Position numbers and translations under genes: made by a program. A stretch of 64,000 nt of DNA from AP-15 sp963698995. Lineage in GTDB: Bacteria; Pseudomonadota; Alphaproteobacteria; ATCC43930; CGMCC-115725. Location: assembly GCA_963698995.1 (NCBI GenBank), contig CAVOTD010000051.1, positions 25,957-89,956 of the forward strand, read 5' to 3'. Every line of letters starts with the position of its first letter. Position 1 is the first letter of the stretch. This document shows, piece by piece, positions 26,539 through 36,570 of this stretch. The notes under the pieces are model-generated. The model was not told where the DNA came from. It ran no database searches and saw only the letters and a program-made list of their open reading frames with translations.

Positions 26539-27977
26539 TCGGCGAGCGCGGAGAGCGGACGCGCCACACTTTCCAACGGCTGCCGCTCGGCCTTGATGCC
26601 GATCGCGAGTTCGGTCAGCGCTGCGAAGATCATCAGCCCGGCGCCGAATAGGTAGCCGTTGAAAACCGCGCCGCGCTCCCCCGAACCGACCAAGGTGCCG
26701 AACAGCCACGGCGAGACGACGCCGCCCAGTGCGGTGCCGACCGCGTAAAAGAAAGCGATCGCGAGCGCCCGGGCCTCGATCGGAAAGCTCTCGCTGACCG
26801 TCAGATAGGCGGCGCTGGCCGCCGCCGACGCGAAGAAAAAGATCCCGGTCCAGCACGCGGTCAGCTGTTGCGCATCGAGGACCTCTTCGCGAAAGAGATA
26901 GCCGACAATCGCCAGCAGCACGCCCGAAATCGCATAGGTCGAGCTGATCATCGGCTTGCGTCCGATGCGATCGAACAGCGGCCCGAGCAGCAGCGGGCCG
27001 CAAAAATTGCCGAGCGCGAAGGGCAGCACATACCAGCCGATCGAGGACGAGGGCACGCCGTAAAATTTTGTCAGAACGAGCGCGTAGGAGAAGAAGATCG
27101 CGTTGTAGAAAAACGCCTGCGAGCTCATCAGAACGAGACCCAGGATTGCCCGCTGCGGGTAATCGCGGACGATGGCGAGCACCATTCGCACCATCGGGGT
27201 GTGGGAGCTCGCAGCGAGGCGAAGCCGCCCGCCTTGCGGTTCCGGCAATTCGGCTTCGGCGGCGCGGGCGATCCGGCTCTCGATGCCTTTGGTGACCTCT
27301 TCGGCCTCCTCGGGGCGAGCGTGCAGGAGCAGCCAGCGCGGGCTTTCCGGAATGAAGCGGCGCAAGCCGATAATGATCAGGCCGAGCAGCGCGCCGATGC
27401 CGAAGGCGGCGCGCCAGCCCCAATCGCCGGGCAAAACCCCGGGCCGCAGAAAGGCGATCGCGCCGCCCGCGCCCAGTGCCGCGCCGAGCCAGAAGCTGCC
27501 GTTGATTGCGAGATCGGTGCGTCCGCGAAAGCGCGCCGGTATCAGCTCCTGGATCGCCGAATTGATCGCCGTGTACTCGCCGCCGATCCCGGCGCCGGTC
27601 AAAAAGCGGAACACGGCGAAGCTCCATAAATCCCAGGACAATGCGGTCGCCGCCGTCGCCGTCAGGTAAATTCCCAACGTCACCATGAACAGCCGCTTGC
27701 GGCCGAACCGGTCGGTCAGATAGCCGAACAGCACCGCGCCGGTGATCGCCCCCAACAGATAGGCGCTGCCGACCAGCCCGACCTCGGCCGCCGTGAAGCG
27801 CAGCACCGGGCTCTCCTGCAAGGCGCCGGCGATCGAGCCCGCCACGGTCACCTCTAGCCCATCGAGAACCCAGGTAATGCCGAGCGCGACGACGACGAGC
27901 GTATGAAACCGGGTCCAGGGCAGCCGGTCGAGCCGGGCCGGAATGTCGGTCTCGATGATTGTGGAAGAGTCGGGCAT
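26535..27977 (-). CDS. MFS transporter
   Basis: This is a 480-residue major facilitator with twelve hydrophobic segments. The loop 2-3 signature is GYLTDRFGRKRLF near 95, the loop after helix 6 has PESPRWLL, and the second-half counterpart is LFDRIGRKPMIS, as in the sugar/organic-acid (Sugar_tr) type. The loop 4-5 region FRFLTGAGIGGEYTAINSAI is well conserved in that family. The N-terminus is cytoplasmic, starting at the ATG at 27977. It converges with the LLM oxidoreductase gene, overlapping it by 4 bases at the ends. The substrate is not determinable; aromatic or organic acids are typical for relatives. Confidence 0.88.
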   Translation of the reverse strand: MPDSSTIIETDIPARLDRLPWTRFHTLVVVALGITWVLDGLEVTVAGSIAGALQESPVLRFTAAEVGLVGSAYLLGAITGAVLFGYLTDRFGRKRLFMVTLGIYLTATAATALSWDLWSFAVFRFLTGAGIGGEYTAINSAIQELIPARFRGRTDLAINGSFWLGAALGAGGAIAFLRPGVLPGDWGWRAAFGIGALLGLIIIGLRRFIPESPRWLLLHARPEEAEEVTKGIESRIARAAEAELPEPQGGRLRLAASSHTPMVRMVLAIVRDYPQRAILGLVLMSSQAFFYNAIFFSYALVLTKFYGVPSSSIGWYVLPFALGNFCGPLLLGPLFDRIGRKPMISSTYAISGVLLAIVGYLFREEVLDAQQLTACWTGIFFFASAAASAAYLTVSESFPIEARALAIAFFYAVGTALGGVVSPWLFGTLVGSGERGAVFNGYLFGAGLMIFAALTELAIGIKAERQPLESVARPLSALAD

Positions 27978-28086
27978 GCCTTTGCCAACAGTCGGCGTGC
28001 CATGAGTTCACGTCCAGCCGAAAAGCGTGGCCGCCGGGCCGGTCCGAACCTATCTTCTGCCGGATGCGCGCTCGGAGTCATGTTCT

Positions 28087-30426
28087 ATGAAGCAATTCGG
28101 CATCGGTCAGCCGGTCCGCCGGGTCGAGGACCGGCGGTTCATCACCGGTCACGGCCGTTACGTCGACGACCTCAACCGGCCCCGCCAGGCCCACGCCGTC
28201 ATGCTGCGCTCGCCGCACGCGCATGCGCGCATCAGGGCCTTCGATGCCGCGGCGGCGCTCGCTGCCCCCGGCGTGCTTGCCGTCCTCACCGGGGCAGACC
28301 TCGCCGCAGACGGGATCGGCGGCATCCCGTGTCTCAGCGCGCTGACCAACCGCGATGGGTCGCCCTCGGTGATGCCGCCGCATCCGGCGATCGCGCGCGA
28401 CCGGGCGCGCCATGTCGGAGACACGGTCGCCATGGTAGTGGCGGAGACCGCCGCCGCGGCCCGCGACGCGGCCGAGTTGATCGCCGTCGATTACGAGCCG
28501 CTCGCCGCCGTTGTCGAGACTGCCCACGCTCTCGATCCAGGCCAACCGCAAGTGTGGGACGAAGCGCCGGGGAATCTATGCTTCGACTGGGAGATCGGCG
28601 ACCGCGCCGCGGTCGAGCTGGCATTGGCCGGAGCGCGCCACCGCGTCGCCTTGGAGCTCGTCAACAACCGTGTCGTCGTCAATTCGATGGAGCCGCGCGG
28701 CGCCATCGGCGAATACGAAGCGGGCGAGGATTCCTACACGTTGTGGAGCTCGACCCAGGGCTCGCATTTCCTGCGCAACCTGCTCGCCGAGAGCGTCTTC
28801 AAACTGCCGGAGAACCGCATCCGCGTCGTGACCCAGGATGTCGGCGGCGGTTTCGGCATGAAATTGTTTCTCTACCCCGAGCACGTCCTCGTTCTATGGG
28901 CTTCTAAAAAGCTCGGTCGGCCGGTCAAATGGACCCCCGACCGCGCCGATGCGTTCATGACCGACACGCAAGGCCGCGACAATCTCACCCGGCTCGAGCT
29001 GGCGCTCGACGAAGAACTGCGGTTTGTGGCGCTCGATGTCGCGCTGGTCGCTAATATGGGCGCCTATCTGTCGAACTTTGCACCGGAGATCCCGACCGGC
29101 TCGGGGGCGGTCATGTACAGCGGGGTCTATGCGATCCCGGCGGCCCATGTCGGCGTCAAGGGGGCTTTCACCAATACCGTGCCGGTCGACGCCTATCGCG
29201 GCGCCGGCCGGCCGGAGGCGGCCTACGCCGTCGAACGGCTGGTCGACTACGCCGCGCGCCGGCTCGGCGTGCCGCCGCAGGAGCTGCGCCGGCGCAACTT
29301 CGTCAAGCCCGAGGCGATGCCGTACCGGACGCCGCTGGGGCTCAACTTTGACAGCGGCGAGTTCGCCCGCAACATGGACCAGGCGCTCGCCGCCGCCGAT
29401 CTCGCCGGCTTTCCGGCGCGCCGGGCCGCGGCTCGGGTGCGCGGCCGCTATCGCGGGCTCGGCCACGCCGTCTACATCGAGCAGTCGGGTTTTCCGCCCG
29501 ATGAATTCGCCGAATTACGCTTTGACCCGAGCGGCGCGCTGACGATCCTGATGGGAACGCAGTCATCCGGCCAGGGGCATCAGACCGCCTACACCCAGCT
29601 CGCTGCCGAGCAGCTCGGCGTCGCGCCCGACAAGGTGCGGGTCCTGCAAGGCGACACCGCGGCGATCTCATTTGGCCGCGGCACCGGCGGCTCGCGCTCC
29701 ATGCCGGTCGGGGGCGCCGCGCTCGCCCATGCCGCCGACAAGCTGATCGCCAAGGGCCGCCGCATCGCTGCGCACCTCTTCGAGGCGGCCGAGGCGGATG
29801 TCGAATTCGCCGACGGCGTCTTCTCGGTCAGCGGGACCGATCGTCGGCTCGGCATCGAGGAGGTGGCGCGCGCCGCCTTCGATCCGGCGCGGCAAGCGCC
29901 CGGTGTCGAGCCCGGCTTCGACGAAAGCGGTCATTTTACCCCGCCGCAACCGACCTTTCCCAATGGCTGCCACGTCTGCGAGGTCGAGATCGAGACGGAG
30001 ACCGGGCATATCGAGATCACGCGGTATTTGGTGGTCGACGATTTTGGCACCGTCATCAACCCGCTGCTGCTCAGGGGACAGGTGCAGGGCGGCGTCGCGC
30101 AAGGGGTCGGCCAGGCGATGCTCGAACGCACCGTCTTCGACCCGGAGACCGGGCAGCTCTTGACCGGGTCGCTGACCGATTATTGCTTGGCCCGCGCCGA
30201 GGATCTGCCGGGTATCGAGTTCGCCTACAATATCGTGCCGTGCCGCACCAACCCGCTCGGCGTCAAGGGCGCCGGTGAAGCCGGGGCGATCGGCGCTCCG
30301 CCGGCCCTGGTCAACGCCGTCATCGACGCGCTCGCCGAGCTCGGGATCGAGCATCTCGACATGCCGTTGACCCCTGAGCGGTTGTGGCAGGCGATCCGCA
30401 GCGCCGAGCAGCGGCAAGCGGCATGA
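28087..30426 (+). CDS. molybdopterin-binding large subunit of a xanthine dehydrogenase-family hydroxylase (CoxL form II type)
   Basis: This encodes the large, molybdenum-cofactor subunit of a molybdenum hydroxylase, 779 residues from the ATG at 28087. The opening GIGQPVRRVEDRRFITGHGRYVDD is the classical N-terminus. The substrate-site loop reads AYRGAGR, the form II signature, rather than AYxCSFR of true aerobic CO dehydrogenase. Cofactor-binding stretches include GGGFGMKLFLYPEH, GTQSSGQGHQTAYTQ and, near the C-terminus, GVKGAGEAGAIGAPPA with the catalytic-base Glu. Partners (2Fe-2S small subunit, FAD medium subunit) normally lie beside it but are absent here. Its stop overlaps cysQ by 4 bases. 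Substrate unknown. Confidence 0.9.
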   Translation: MKQFGIGQPVRRVEDRRFITGHGRYVDDLNRPRQAHAVMLRSPHAHARIRAFDAAAALAAPGVLAVLTGADLAADGIGGIPCLSALTNRDGSPSVMPPHPAIARDRARHVGDTVAMVVAETAAAARDAAELIAVDYEPLAAVVETAHALDPGQPQVWDEAPGNLCFDWEIGDRAAVELALAGARHRVALELVNNRVVVNSMEPRGAIGEYEAGEDSYTLWSSTQGSHFLRNLLAESVFKLPENRIRVVTQDVGGGFGMKLFLYPEHVLVLWASKKLGRPVKWTPDRADAFMTDTQGRDNLTRLELALDEELRFVALDVALVANMGAYLSNFAPEIPTGSGAVMYSGVYAIPAAHVGVKGAFTNTVPVDAYRGAGRPEAAYAVERLVDYAARRLGVPPQELRRRNFVKPEAMPYRTPLGLNFDSGEFARNMDQALAAADLAGFPARRAAARVRGRYRGLGHAVYIEQSGFPPDEFAELRFDPSGALTILMGTQSSGQGHQTAYTQLAAEQLGVAPDKVRVLQGDTAAISFGRGTGGSRSMPVGGAALAHAADKLIAKGRRIAAHLFEAAEADVEFADGVFSVSGTDRRLGIEEVARAAFDPARQAPGVEPGFDESGHFTPPQPTFPNGCHVCEVEIETETGHIEITRYLVVDDFGTVINPLLLRGQVQGGVAQGVGQAMLERTVFDPETGQLLTGSLTDYCLARAEDLPGIEFAYNIVPCRTNPLGVKGAGEAGAIGAPPALVNAVIDALAELGIEHLDMPLTPERLWQAIRSAEQRQAA

Positions 30427-31202
30427 GCGCGACCCGCGAGCAGCTGCTCGAGACCGCGCGGCGCGCGGCGCTGGTGGCCGGTGAGGCGCTCCTCAAGGTC
30501 TATGCGACGGCGTTCGAAGTGCAGCAGAAAACCAACAACACGCCGGTCTGCGAAGGCGATCTCGCATCGGAGCGGATCATCTGTGCGATGCTGAGCAAGG
30601 CCTTCCCCGACATCCCGATCGCTTCCGAGGAGCTGGTCGAGGTCGAAGGCACGCCACCCTGGGCTGCCCGCTTCTGGCTCGTCGACCCGCTCGACGGGAC
30701 CAAGGAATTCATCGCCAGGAACGGCGAGTTCGCCGTCCTGATCGCCCTGATCGAGGACGGAATCCCGGTCCTCGGGGTCATCCACGGCCCAGCGCTCGGG
30801 GTCACCTACGCGGCGTGCGGCCGCGGCACGGCCACGCGCCAGCTCGGTGGCGGCAAACCCGAGCCGATCCAGGCGCGCACCCCGCCGCCGGACGGCCTCG
30901 TCGTGATCCACAGCCGGTCACACGAAAACAGCCGCCGGCTCGCCGAGTTTCTGCAGGCCTATCGGGTACGCGAGCGCAAAAAATGCGGCAGCGCCCTCAA
31001 ATTTGGTGTCATCGCCGCCGGCGAAGCCGATTTCTATCCGCGCTTCGGCACGACGATGGAATGGGACACCGCCGCCGGCCAAGCCATCCTCGAAGCCGCC
31101 GGGGGCCGTGTCGAGACCTTAGCCGGCACCCGGCTCACCTATGGCAAGCCCGGCCTCAAAAACGACGGCTTCCTCGCCTGGGGCCGTCGCCCGGGAGGAT
31201 AA
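30423..31202 (+). CDS. cysQ: 3'(2'),5'-bisphosphate nucleotidase CysQ
   Basis: This is an inositol-monophosphatase-superfamily enzyme of 259 residues that removes the 3'-phosphate from PAP/PAPS, protecting sulfate assimilation from product build-up. Metal-binding motifs are visible: EEL near residue 66, the signature DPLDGTKEF near 90-98, and WDTAAGQAILEAAGG near 205-219. The extended PLDGTKEFI form is typical of CysQ rather than of plain inositol monophosphatase. The ATG at 30423 overlaps the stop of the molybdenum hydroxylase gene by 4 bases, so the two are probably co-translated. No other sulfate-assimilation genes are nearby. Confidence 0.9.
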   Translation: MSATREQLLETARRAALVAGEALLKVYATAFEVQQKTNNTPVCEGDLASERIICAMLSKAFPDIPIASEELVEVEGTPPWAARFWLVDPLDGTKEFIARNGEFAVLIALIEDGIPVLGVIHGPALGVTYAACGRGTATRQLGGGKPEPIQARTPPPDGLVVIHSRSHENSRRLAEFLQAYRVRERKKCGSALKFGVIAAGEADFYPRFGTTMEWDTAAGQAILEAAGGRVETLAGTRLTYGKPGLKNDGFLAWGRRPGG

Positions 31203-31222
31203 TCTCGCCGATAGACAGCGGC

Positions 31223-31251
31223 TTGACGGCGAGTGAGTGAGTGCTTACTTT
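31223..31251 (+). promoter_or_regulatory. promoter with overlapping palindrome, probable TetR-type operator
   Basis: TTGACG (31223-31228) and TACTTT (31246-31251) are separated by 17 bases, a plausible sigma-70 promoter just upstream of the TetR gene. Between and over the second hexamer lies the imperfect palindrome AGTGAGTGCTTACT (31236-31249), which resembles operators of AcrR/TtgR-type repressors of RND pumps. Autorepression is the natural inference. Confidence 0.5.
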
Positions 31252-31259
31252 GCGCCGCC

Positions 31260-31952
31260 ATGGCCATGACCCGATTGGACAGCGACGAGCGGCACAAGGC
31301 GATCGTTACCGCCGCGGTGCCGCTGTTTGCGCGAAAAGGCTTCGCCGGCACGACGACTAAGGAGCTCGCGGAGGTGGCGGGGATTTCCGAGGCGTTGCTG
31401 TTCAGGCATTTCCCCAGCAAGAAACAACTTTATGGCGAGATCCTGCGGCTTGGTTGCGAAGGCGATCCGGCGCTCGAGCGCCTAGCGACGCTCGAAGCGT
31501 CAACCGCTACGCTCGTGCATATGACCCATTTCATGGTGCGATATTTCCTGCTCGGCGGCGGGGTCGATCGGAACGAGCTCGACACGCGTCTGCGCCTTCT
31601 TCTTCATAGTTTTCTCGAGGACGGGGAATATGCGCGCGAGCTGTTCGACACGATCTTCGAGCGTGTCCATCCGCTCTTTGCGGCGTCGATCGAAGCGGCA
31701 ACAGCGGCCGGCGACCTCAAAGCCGGACCGATCGCCTCGGCCAATCGCTTCTGGTTCGGCCACCACGTCGCGGCGATGGTGGCGTTTGTCTTCCTGCCCG
31801 GCCGGGCTTCGGTCCCGTATCAGGGGACGGCCGCCGCGCTGGTCGAGGAAGCGAGCTGGTTCATCTTGCGCGGCATCGGAATGAGGGATGCGGCGATTTC
31901 TGCAGCGCTCGTTTCCTGTGCGCAGAACCCGCTAGAGCTTACGCCAGCTTAA
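31260..31952 (+). CDS. TetR-family transcription regulator
   Basis: This is a 230-residue TetR/AcrR repressor. The N-terminal helix-turn-helix covers about 10-57: KAIVTAAVPLFARKGFAGTT, then KELAEVAGISEALLFRHFPSK with the typical LFRHF recognition helix. The remainder is an all-helical ligand-binding and dimer domain ending near residue 220. I start at the ATG at 31260; an upstream GTG at 31233 would add residues from the operator region. It lies directly ahead of an RND adaptor and permease, the usual arrangement for a local drug-responsive repressor. Ligand unknown. Confidence 0.88.
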   Translation: MAMTRLDSDERHKAIVTAAVPLFARKGFAGTTTKELAEVAGISEALLFRHFPSKKQLYGEILRLGCEGDPALERLATLEASTATLVHMTHFMVRYFLLGGGVDRNELDTRLRLLLHSFLEDGEYARELFDTIFERVHPLFAASIEAATAAGDLKAGPIASANRFWFGHHVAAMVAFVFLPGRASVPYQGTAAALVEEASWFILRGIGMRDAAISAALVSCAQNPLELTPA

Positions 31953-31967
31953 CAGGGGATTTCGTTT

Positions 31968-33197
31968 ATGGACGGCGAACGGATGGCAACTGGGCCTGCC
32001 GAAGCTCTGATCCCGGATCGCGCTCTGCGCGAGCGTAGCGGCACCGGACGCGCAACGACGCGCCGGCCGCGGACGATCCGCTGGTTGGTCATCGTCGGGC
32101 TGTTGCTGGCGGTCGTGCTCGGTGGGCTTTACGGCTTCAATCGTTTCCGCGAGCAGGCGATCGCGACCTATTTCGCCAACAACAAGCCGCCGCCGGCGCA
32201 GGTCAGTGCGGTGGAGGTCAAGACCGAAGCAGTGCCGCGCTTTGCCACCGGGATCGGCTCGGCCGCGGCGATCCATCAGGTTACGATCAACCCCGAGATC
32301 GGGGGGCGCGTCACCCAGATCTTCTTCGAGTCGGGAGTGACGGTTAAGGCCGGAGATCCGCTGGTCCAGCTGAACGACGCGCCGGAGCGCGGCGACCTCG
32401 CCAATTACCAGGCGCAGGCGCACTATGCCGAGATCACCTTGCAGCGTTCCTCCCTCCTCGCCAAGAGCCAGTTCGAGGCACGCGAAATGGTCGACCAGAA
32501 GCAGAGTCAGCTCGATCAGGCGAAGGCGCAGATCGGCAAAACCGAGGCGTTGATCGCGCAAAAGCTGATCCGCGCGCCATTTTCCGGCCAGCTCGGCACC
32601 CGCCAGATCGAGGTCGGGCAGTACCTGACGCCAGGCGCCCGGATCGTCACCCTGACCGATCTGTCGATGCTCTATCTGAACTTCACCTTGCCGGCGCGTC
32701 AGCGCCCGGAGATTTCGGTCGGGCAGCGGGTCAACATCACCGCCGACGCCTTTCCCGGGCGCATTTTTACGGCCGAGATCACGACGATCGAGCCGCAGGT
32801 CAGCGCCGATACCCGGACGATGACGGTGCAGGCGACAATGAGCAATCCGGACAACGCCCTGTTACCCGGCATGTTCGTCAACGCCGCGGTGGTGCTGCCG
32901 CCTCAGCCCGACGTCGCGGTGCTGCCCGAGACCGCGGTCGACTATACGCTCTACGGCGACAGCGTCTATGTGATCCGCGAGGACGGCAAGGACGCCGGCG
33001 GCAACCCGATCTACAAGGCAGTCCGTACTCCGGTGAAGACCGGCGCGCGGTGGGGGGGCAACGTGGCGATTGTCCAGGGGCTCAAACCCGGTGAGCGCGT
33101 CGTCGCCGCGGGTCAGGTCAAGGTCCAGAACAGCGCGCCAGTCGCGATCAGCAGGTCGCCCGGGCCGCAGCCGCCGGCAACGCTGACCCGAAATTGA
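31968..33197 (+). CDS. RND efflux periplasmic adaptor (MFP)
   Basis: This is a 409-residue membrane fusion protein. A cytoplasmic Arg-rich start is followed by one membrane helix (about 40-60, WLVIVGLLLAVVLGGLYGF). The barrel-sandwich domain has INPEIGGRVTQIFFESGVTV near 105, a coiled-coil hairpin spans about 145-185, and the second half of the lipoyl domain is LIRAPFSGQLGTRQIEVGQY. The beta-barrel ends with the AVDYTLYGDSVYVI-type strand. AGGGG precedes the ATG at 31968. It follows the TetR gene by 15 bases and precedes the RND permease, with a repeat in between. It bridges the permease to an outer-membrane factor. Confidence 0.9.
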   Translation: MDGERMATGPAEALIPDRALRERSGTGRATTRRPRTIRWLVIVGLLLAVVLGGLYGFNRFREQAIATYFANNKPPPAQVSAVEVKTEAVPRFATGIGSAAAIHQVTINPEIGGRVTQIFFESGVTVKAGDPLVQLNDAPERGDLANYQAQAHYAEITLQRSSLLAKSQFEAREMVDQKQSQLDQAKAQIGKTEALIAQKLIRAPFSGQLGTRQIEVGQYLTPGARIVTLTDLSMLYLNFTLPARQRPEISVGQRVNITADAFPGRIFTAEITTIEPQVSADTRTMTVQATMSNPDNALLPGMFVNAAVVLPPQPDVAVLPETAVDYTLYGDSVYVIREDGKDAGGNPIYKAVRTPVKTGARWGGNVAIVQGLKPGERVVAAGQVKVQNSAPVAISRSPGPQPPATLTRN

Positions 33198-33206
33198 CGG
33201 CAAAGG

Positions 33207-33314
33207 CCCCTCACCCCAACCCTCTCCGCGCAATCAGGGAGAGGGAATCCGATTGAGCCCCTCGCCCCGCGGCAGCGGGGAGAGGGAGGGGCCCACGCCG
33301 GGAGGGTGAGGGGC
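33207..33314. repeat. GC-rich palindromic intergenic repeat
   Basis: Between adaptor and permease lies an inverted repeat of about 108 bases: CCCCTCACCCCAACCCTCTC at the left, pairing with GAGGGTGAGGGG at the right, with an internal hairpin CCCCGCGGCAGCGGGG inside GAGAGGG arms. This repeat type is scattered through many proteobacterial genomes. It may fold in the transcript and set the ratio of adaptor to permease. Confidence 0.75.
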
Positions 33315-33355
33315 AGCGAGCGACCATAGGCGTGTTGTTTTTGAGGCGCTAGCCG

Positions 33356-36300
33356 ATGTCCTTCACCGACATTTTCATCCGCCGACCGGTGCTGGCGCTG
33401 GTGGTCAGCCTGTTGATCCTGCTGATCGGTCTCAAGGCGATGACCGGTTTGCAGATCCGCCAATACCCCAAACTGTCAAATACGACGATCACGGTCACGA
33501 CCACCTATCCTGGAGCCTCGCCCGATTTGATGCAGGGCTTTATAACGACGCCGATCTCGCAAGCGGTGTCGACCGCCGAGGGCATCGATTACCTAACGGC
33601 CTCGTCGATTCAGGGAACCAGCACGGTCACCGCCTATATCCGGCTCAATTACAATCCGAGCCAGGCGCTGACCGACATCATGGCCAAGGTCCAGCAAGTC
33701 AAGTTCCAGCTTCCAAAGGAGTCGCAGGACCCGGTCATCATCAAATCGACCGGCCAGACGACGGCGGTGATGTACATCGGCTTCGCCAGCCCGGAATTGT
33801 CGAGCGCGGCGATCTCGGACTATCTGACCCGGGTGGTTCAACCGCTGCTCGCCACCGTCGACGGTGTCGCCTCCGCCGACATCCTCGGCGGGCAGACCTT
33901 TGCGATGCGGCTCTGGCTCGACCCCGCAAGGATGGCGGCGCGGGGGATTTCGGCCAGCGACGTCGCCGCGGCGATCCGCGCCAACAACTTCCAATCGGCG
34001 CCGGGCCAAGCCAAAGGCTACTTCACGGTCACCAACGTCAACGCCGATACCGGCCTCGCCAACATCCAGCAGTTCAACAAGATGGTGGTCAAGGCGAAGG
34101 ATGGCGCGGTGGTGCGGATGGAAGACATCGGCAGCGTCGATCTTAATGCACAGAGCTGGACTTCGAGCATCGAGATGAATGGCCAGCACGCCGTGTTCAT
34201 CGGCGTCCAGGCGACCCCCACCGGCAATCCGTTGTCGCTGGTGGCGGGTATTCGGGCGCTGTTGCCCGAGATCGAGCGCAACCTGCCGGCCTCGGTCAAG
34301 ATGCAGGTCGCCTACGATTTCGACCAAATTCATTCAGGCCTCGATCAACGAGGTGAAGTCGACGCTCGCCGCCGCAGTCGCCATCGTCATTGGCGTGATC
34401 TTTCTGTTCCTCGGCAGCCTGCGCGCGGTGCTGATCCCGGTCGTGACGATCCCCTTATCGCTGGTCGGCGCCGGCATCATCATGGCGGCGCTTGGGTTCA
34501 GCCTGAATTTGTTGACGTTGCTCGCGATGGTGCTGGCTATCGGGCTCGTCGTCGACGACGCGATCGTCGTGCTCGAGAACGTCTATCGCCATATCGAAGA
34601 GGGCCGCACCCCGGCACAGGCAGCCCTGATCGGGGCGCGTGAGATCGCGGGTCCGGTGATCTCGATGACCCTTACTTTGGCGGCCGTCTATGCCCCGATC
34701 GGTTTTCTCGGCGGCGTCACCGGCGCGTTGTTCCGCGAATTTGCTTTTACCCTGGCCGGCGCGGTGATCATTTCCGGCGTCGTCGCGGTGACGTTGTCGC
34801 CGATGATGTGCTCGCTGCTGCTGTCCCGCGAGATGCTGCACGGCCGTTTTGTTCACCTGATCGACCGCGTTTTTTCCCGTTTGACCGAATGGTATGGGCG
34901 CAAGCTGGAACGCTCGCTGGACTATCGTCCGGTGACTGCATTGTTCGCCGCCGCCATTTTCGCCAGCCTGGTCTTCATGTACATGCACACAAAGGCCGAG
35001 CTGGCCCCCGAAGAGGATCAGGGAGTCCTGTTCGCGCTGACCAAGGCGCCGCAATATTCCAATCTCGATTATCAGGAGGCCTATACCGACAAGCTCGACC
35101 AGGCCTTCAGCTCGTTCCCCGAAACCGATCTGCGGTTCATTGTCAATGGTCGGTTCGGGCCCAACCAAGGCATAGCCGGCGCGATCCTCAAACCCTGGGG
35201 CGAACGCACGCGCTCGTCGCAGCAGCTGAAGCCGCTGATGCAGCGCAAAGCGTCCGCCGTCGAAGGCATGAACGCATTCGTCTTCTCGCTGCCGCCCTTG
35301 CCCGGATCGATCGGCGGCCTGCCGGTCCAAATGGTGATTTATTCGACCGGCGTGTACAAAGAGATCTATTTGGAGATGGAGAAGATCAAGGCGCAGGCGC
35401 GCAAGAGCGGCCTGTTCATCGTCACCGATAGTGATCTCGACTTCAATCAGCCGACAATCCAGGTCAAGGTAGACCGCTCCAAGGTCAACGAGCTCGGGCT
35501 GACCATGCAGTCGATCGGTGACACGCTGGCGTTACTGGTCGGCGAAAATTACGTCAACCGGTTCAATCTCGGCGGCCGATCCTATGAAGTGATCCCGCAA
35601 GTGCCCCGGGCCGATCGTCTGACGCCAGATACACTGACGCAGTATTACGTCACGACGGCGACCGGCCAACCGATTCCATTATCCAATCTCGTGACGCTCG
35701 AGATGGATACGCAGCCCAATTCGTTGACCCAGTACAACCAGCTGAACTCCGCCACCTTCCAGGCCGTGCCGATGCCGGGTGTTACGATGGGCCAGGCAGT
35801 CGATTTTCTCGAGCAGCAGACGAAGAACCTGCCAGCCGGCTTCAGCCACGACTACCTCTCCGACACGCGCCAATACGTGCGCGAGGGCAATCAGCTGACG
35901 ATCACCTTTGTGTTTGCGCTGATCGTAATCTTTCTCGTCTTGGCGGCGCAGTTCGAGAGCCTGCGCGATCCGCTGGTGATCCTCGTCAGCGTGCCGATGT
36001 CGATGTGCGGAGCGTTGCTGCCGCTGTTCTTCGGGCTGGCGACGATGAACATTTATACCCAAGTCGGGCTCGTCACTCTGATCGGCCTGATCAGCAAGCA
36101 CGGCATCCTGATGGTGGAATTCGCCAATACGCTGCAAGTGCGCGAGAACCTCGATCGCCGTAGTGCGATCGAGCAGGCTGCTCGGGTACGGTTGCGTCCC
36201 ATCCTGATGACGACGGCGGCGATGGTAGTCGGCCTCGTGCCGCTGCTGATCGCGACCGGCGCCGGCGCTGCGAGCCGCTTCTCGATTGGGGTCGTGGTCG

Positions 36301-36428
36301 TCGCCGGCATGTCCGTCGGCACTCTGTTTACCCTCTTCGTGCTGCCTGCGGTCTATACGGTGCTGGCCAAGGACCACCTCGCAGCGACGCGATCGAGCCG
36401 CGTCCGGGAGATCGCGCAGGTCTCGTAG
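33356..36428 (+). CDS. RND efflux permease (HAE type), frameshifted
   Basis: This is an inner-membrane proton-driven multidrug pump, about 1023 residues when repaired. It opens MSFTDIFIRRPVLALVVSLL and has the porter-domain TYPGASPDLMQGFITTPI. Transmembrane helix 4 holds GLVVDDAIVVLENVYRH with the paired aspartates of proton relay. The second half has VLAAQFESLRDPLVIL and LIGLISKHGILMVEFAN. One extra T in the TTT run at 34318-34320 breaks the frame: it reads YDFDQIHSG, but removal gives YDSTKFIQASINEV and joins the two long frames. It belongs with the TetR gene and adaptor upstream. No outer-membrane factor is adjacent; the nearest is at 37282. Confidence 0.9.
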
Positions 36429-36570
36429 CGCGCGGTCTTTTAGGTGGGTAACGACCGAGAGAGGGCTGATTGGGTGTGGACCGCGGAACCGGCGCAAGTC
36501 GATCTGTGTTAACAAATGGGCTCGGTTTTCTCAACCAACGGCGCTCGCCCGCAGCTTGGAGTAACGCCGA

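Noticed and set aside
28087..30426. Aerobic CO dehydrogenase (form I)
   Set aside because: The active-site loop is AYRGAGR, not AYxCSFR, and the partner subunits are missing.
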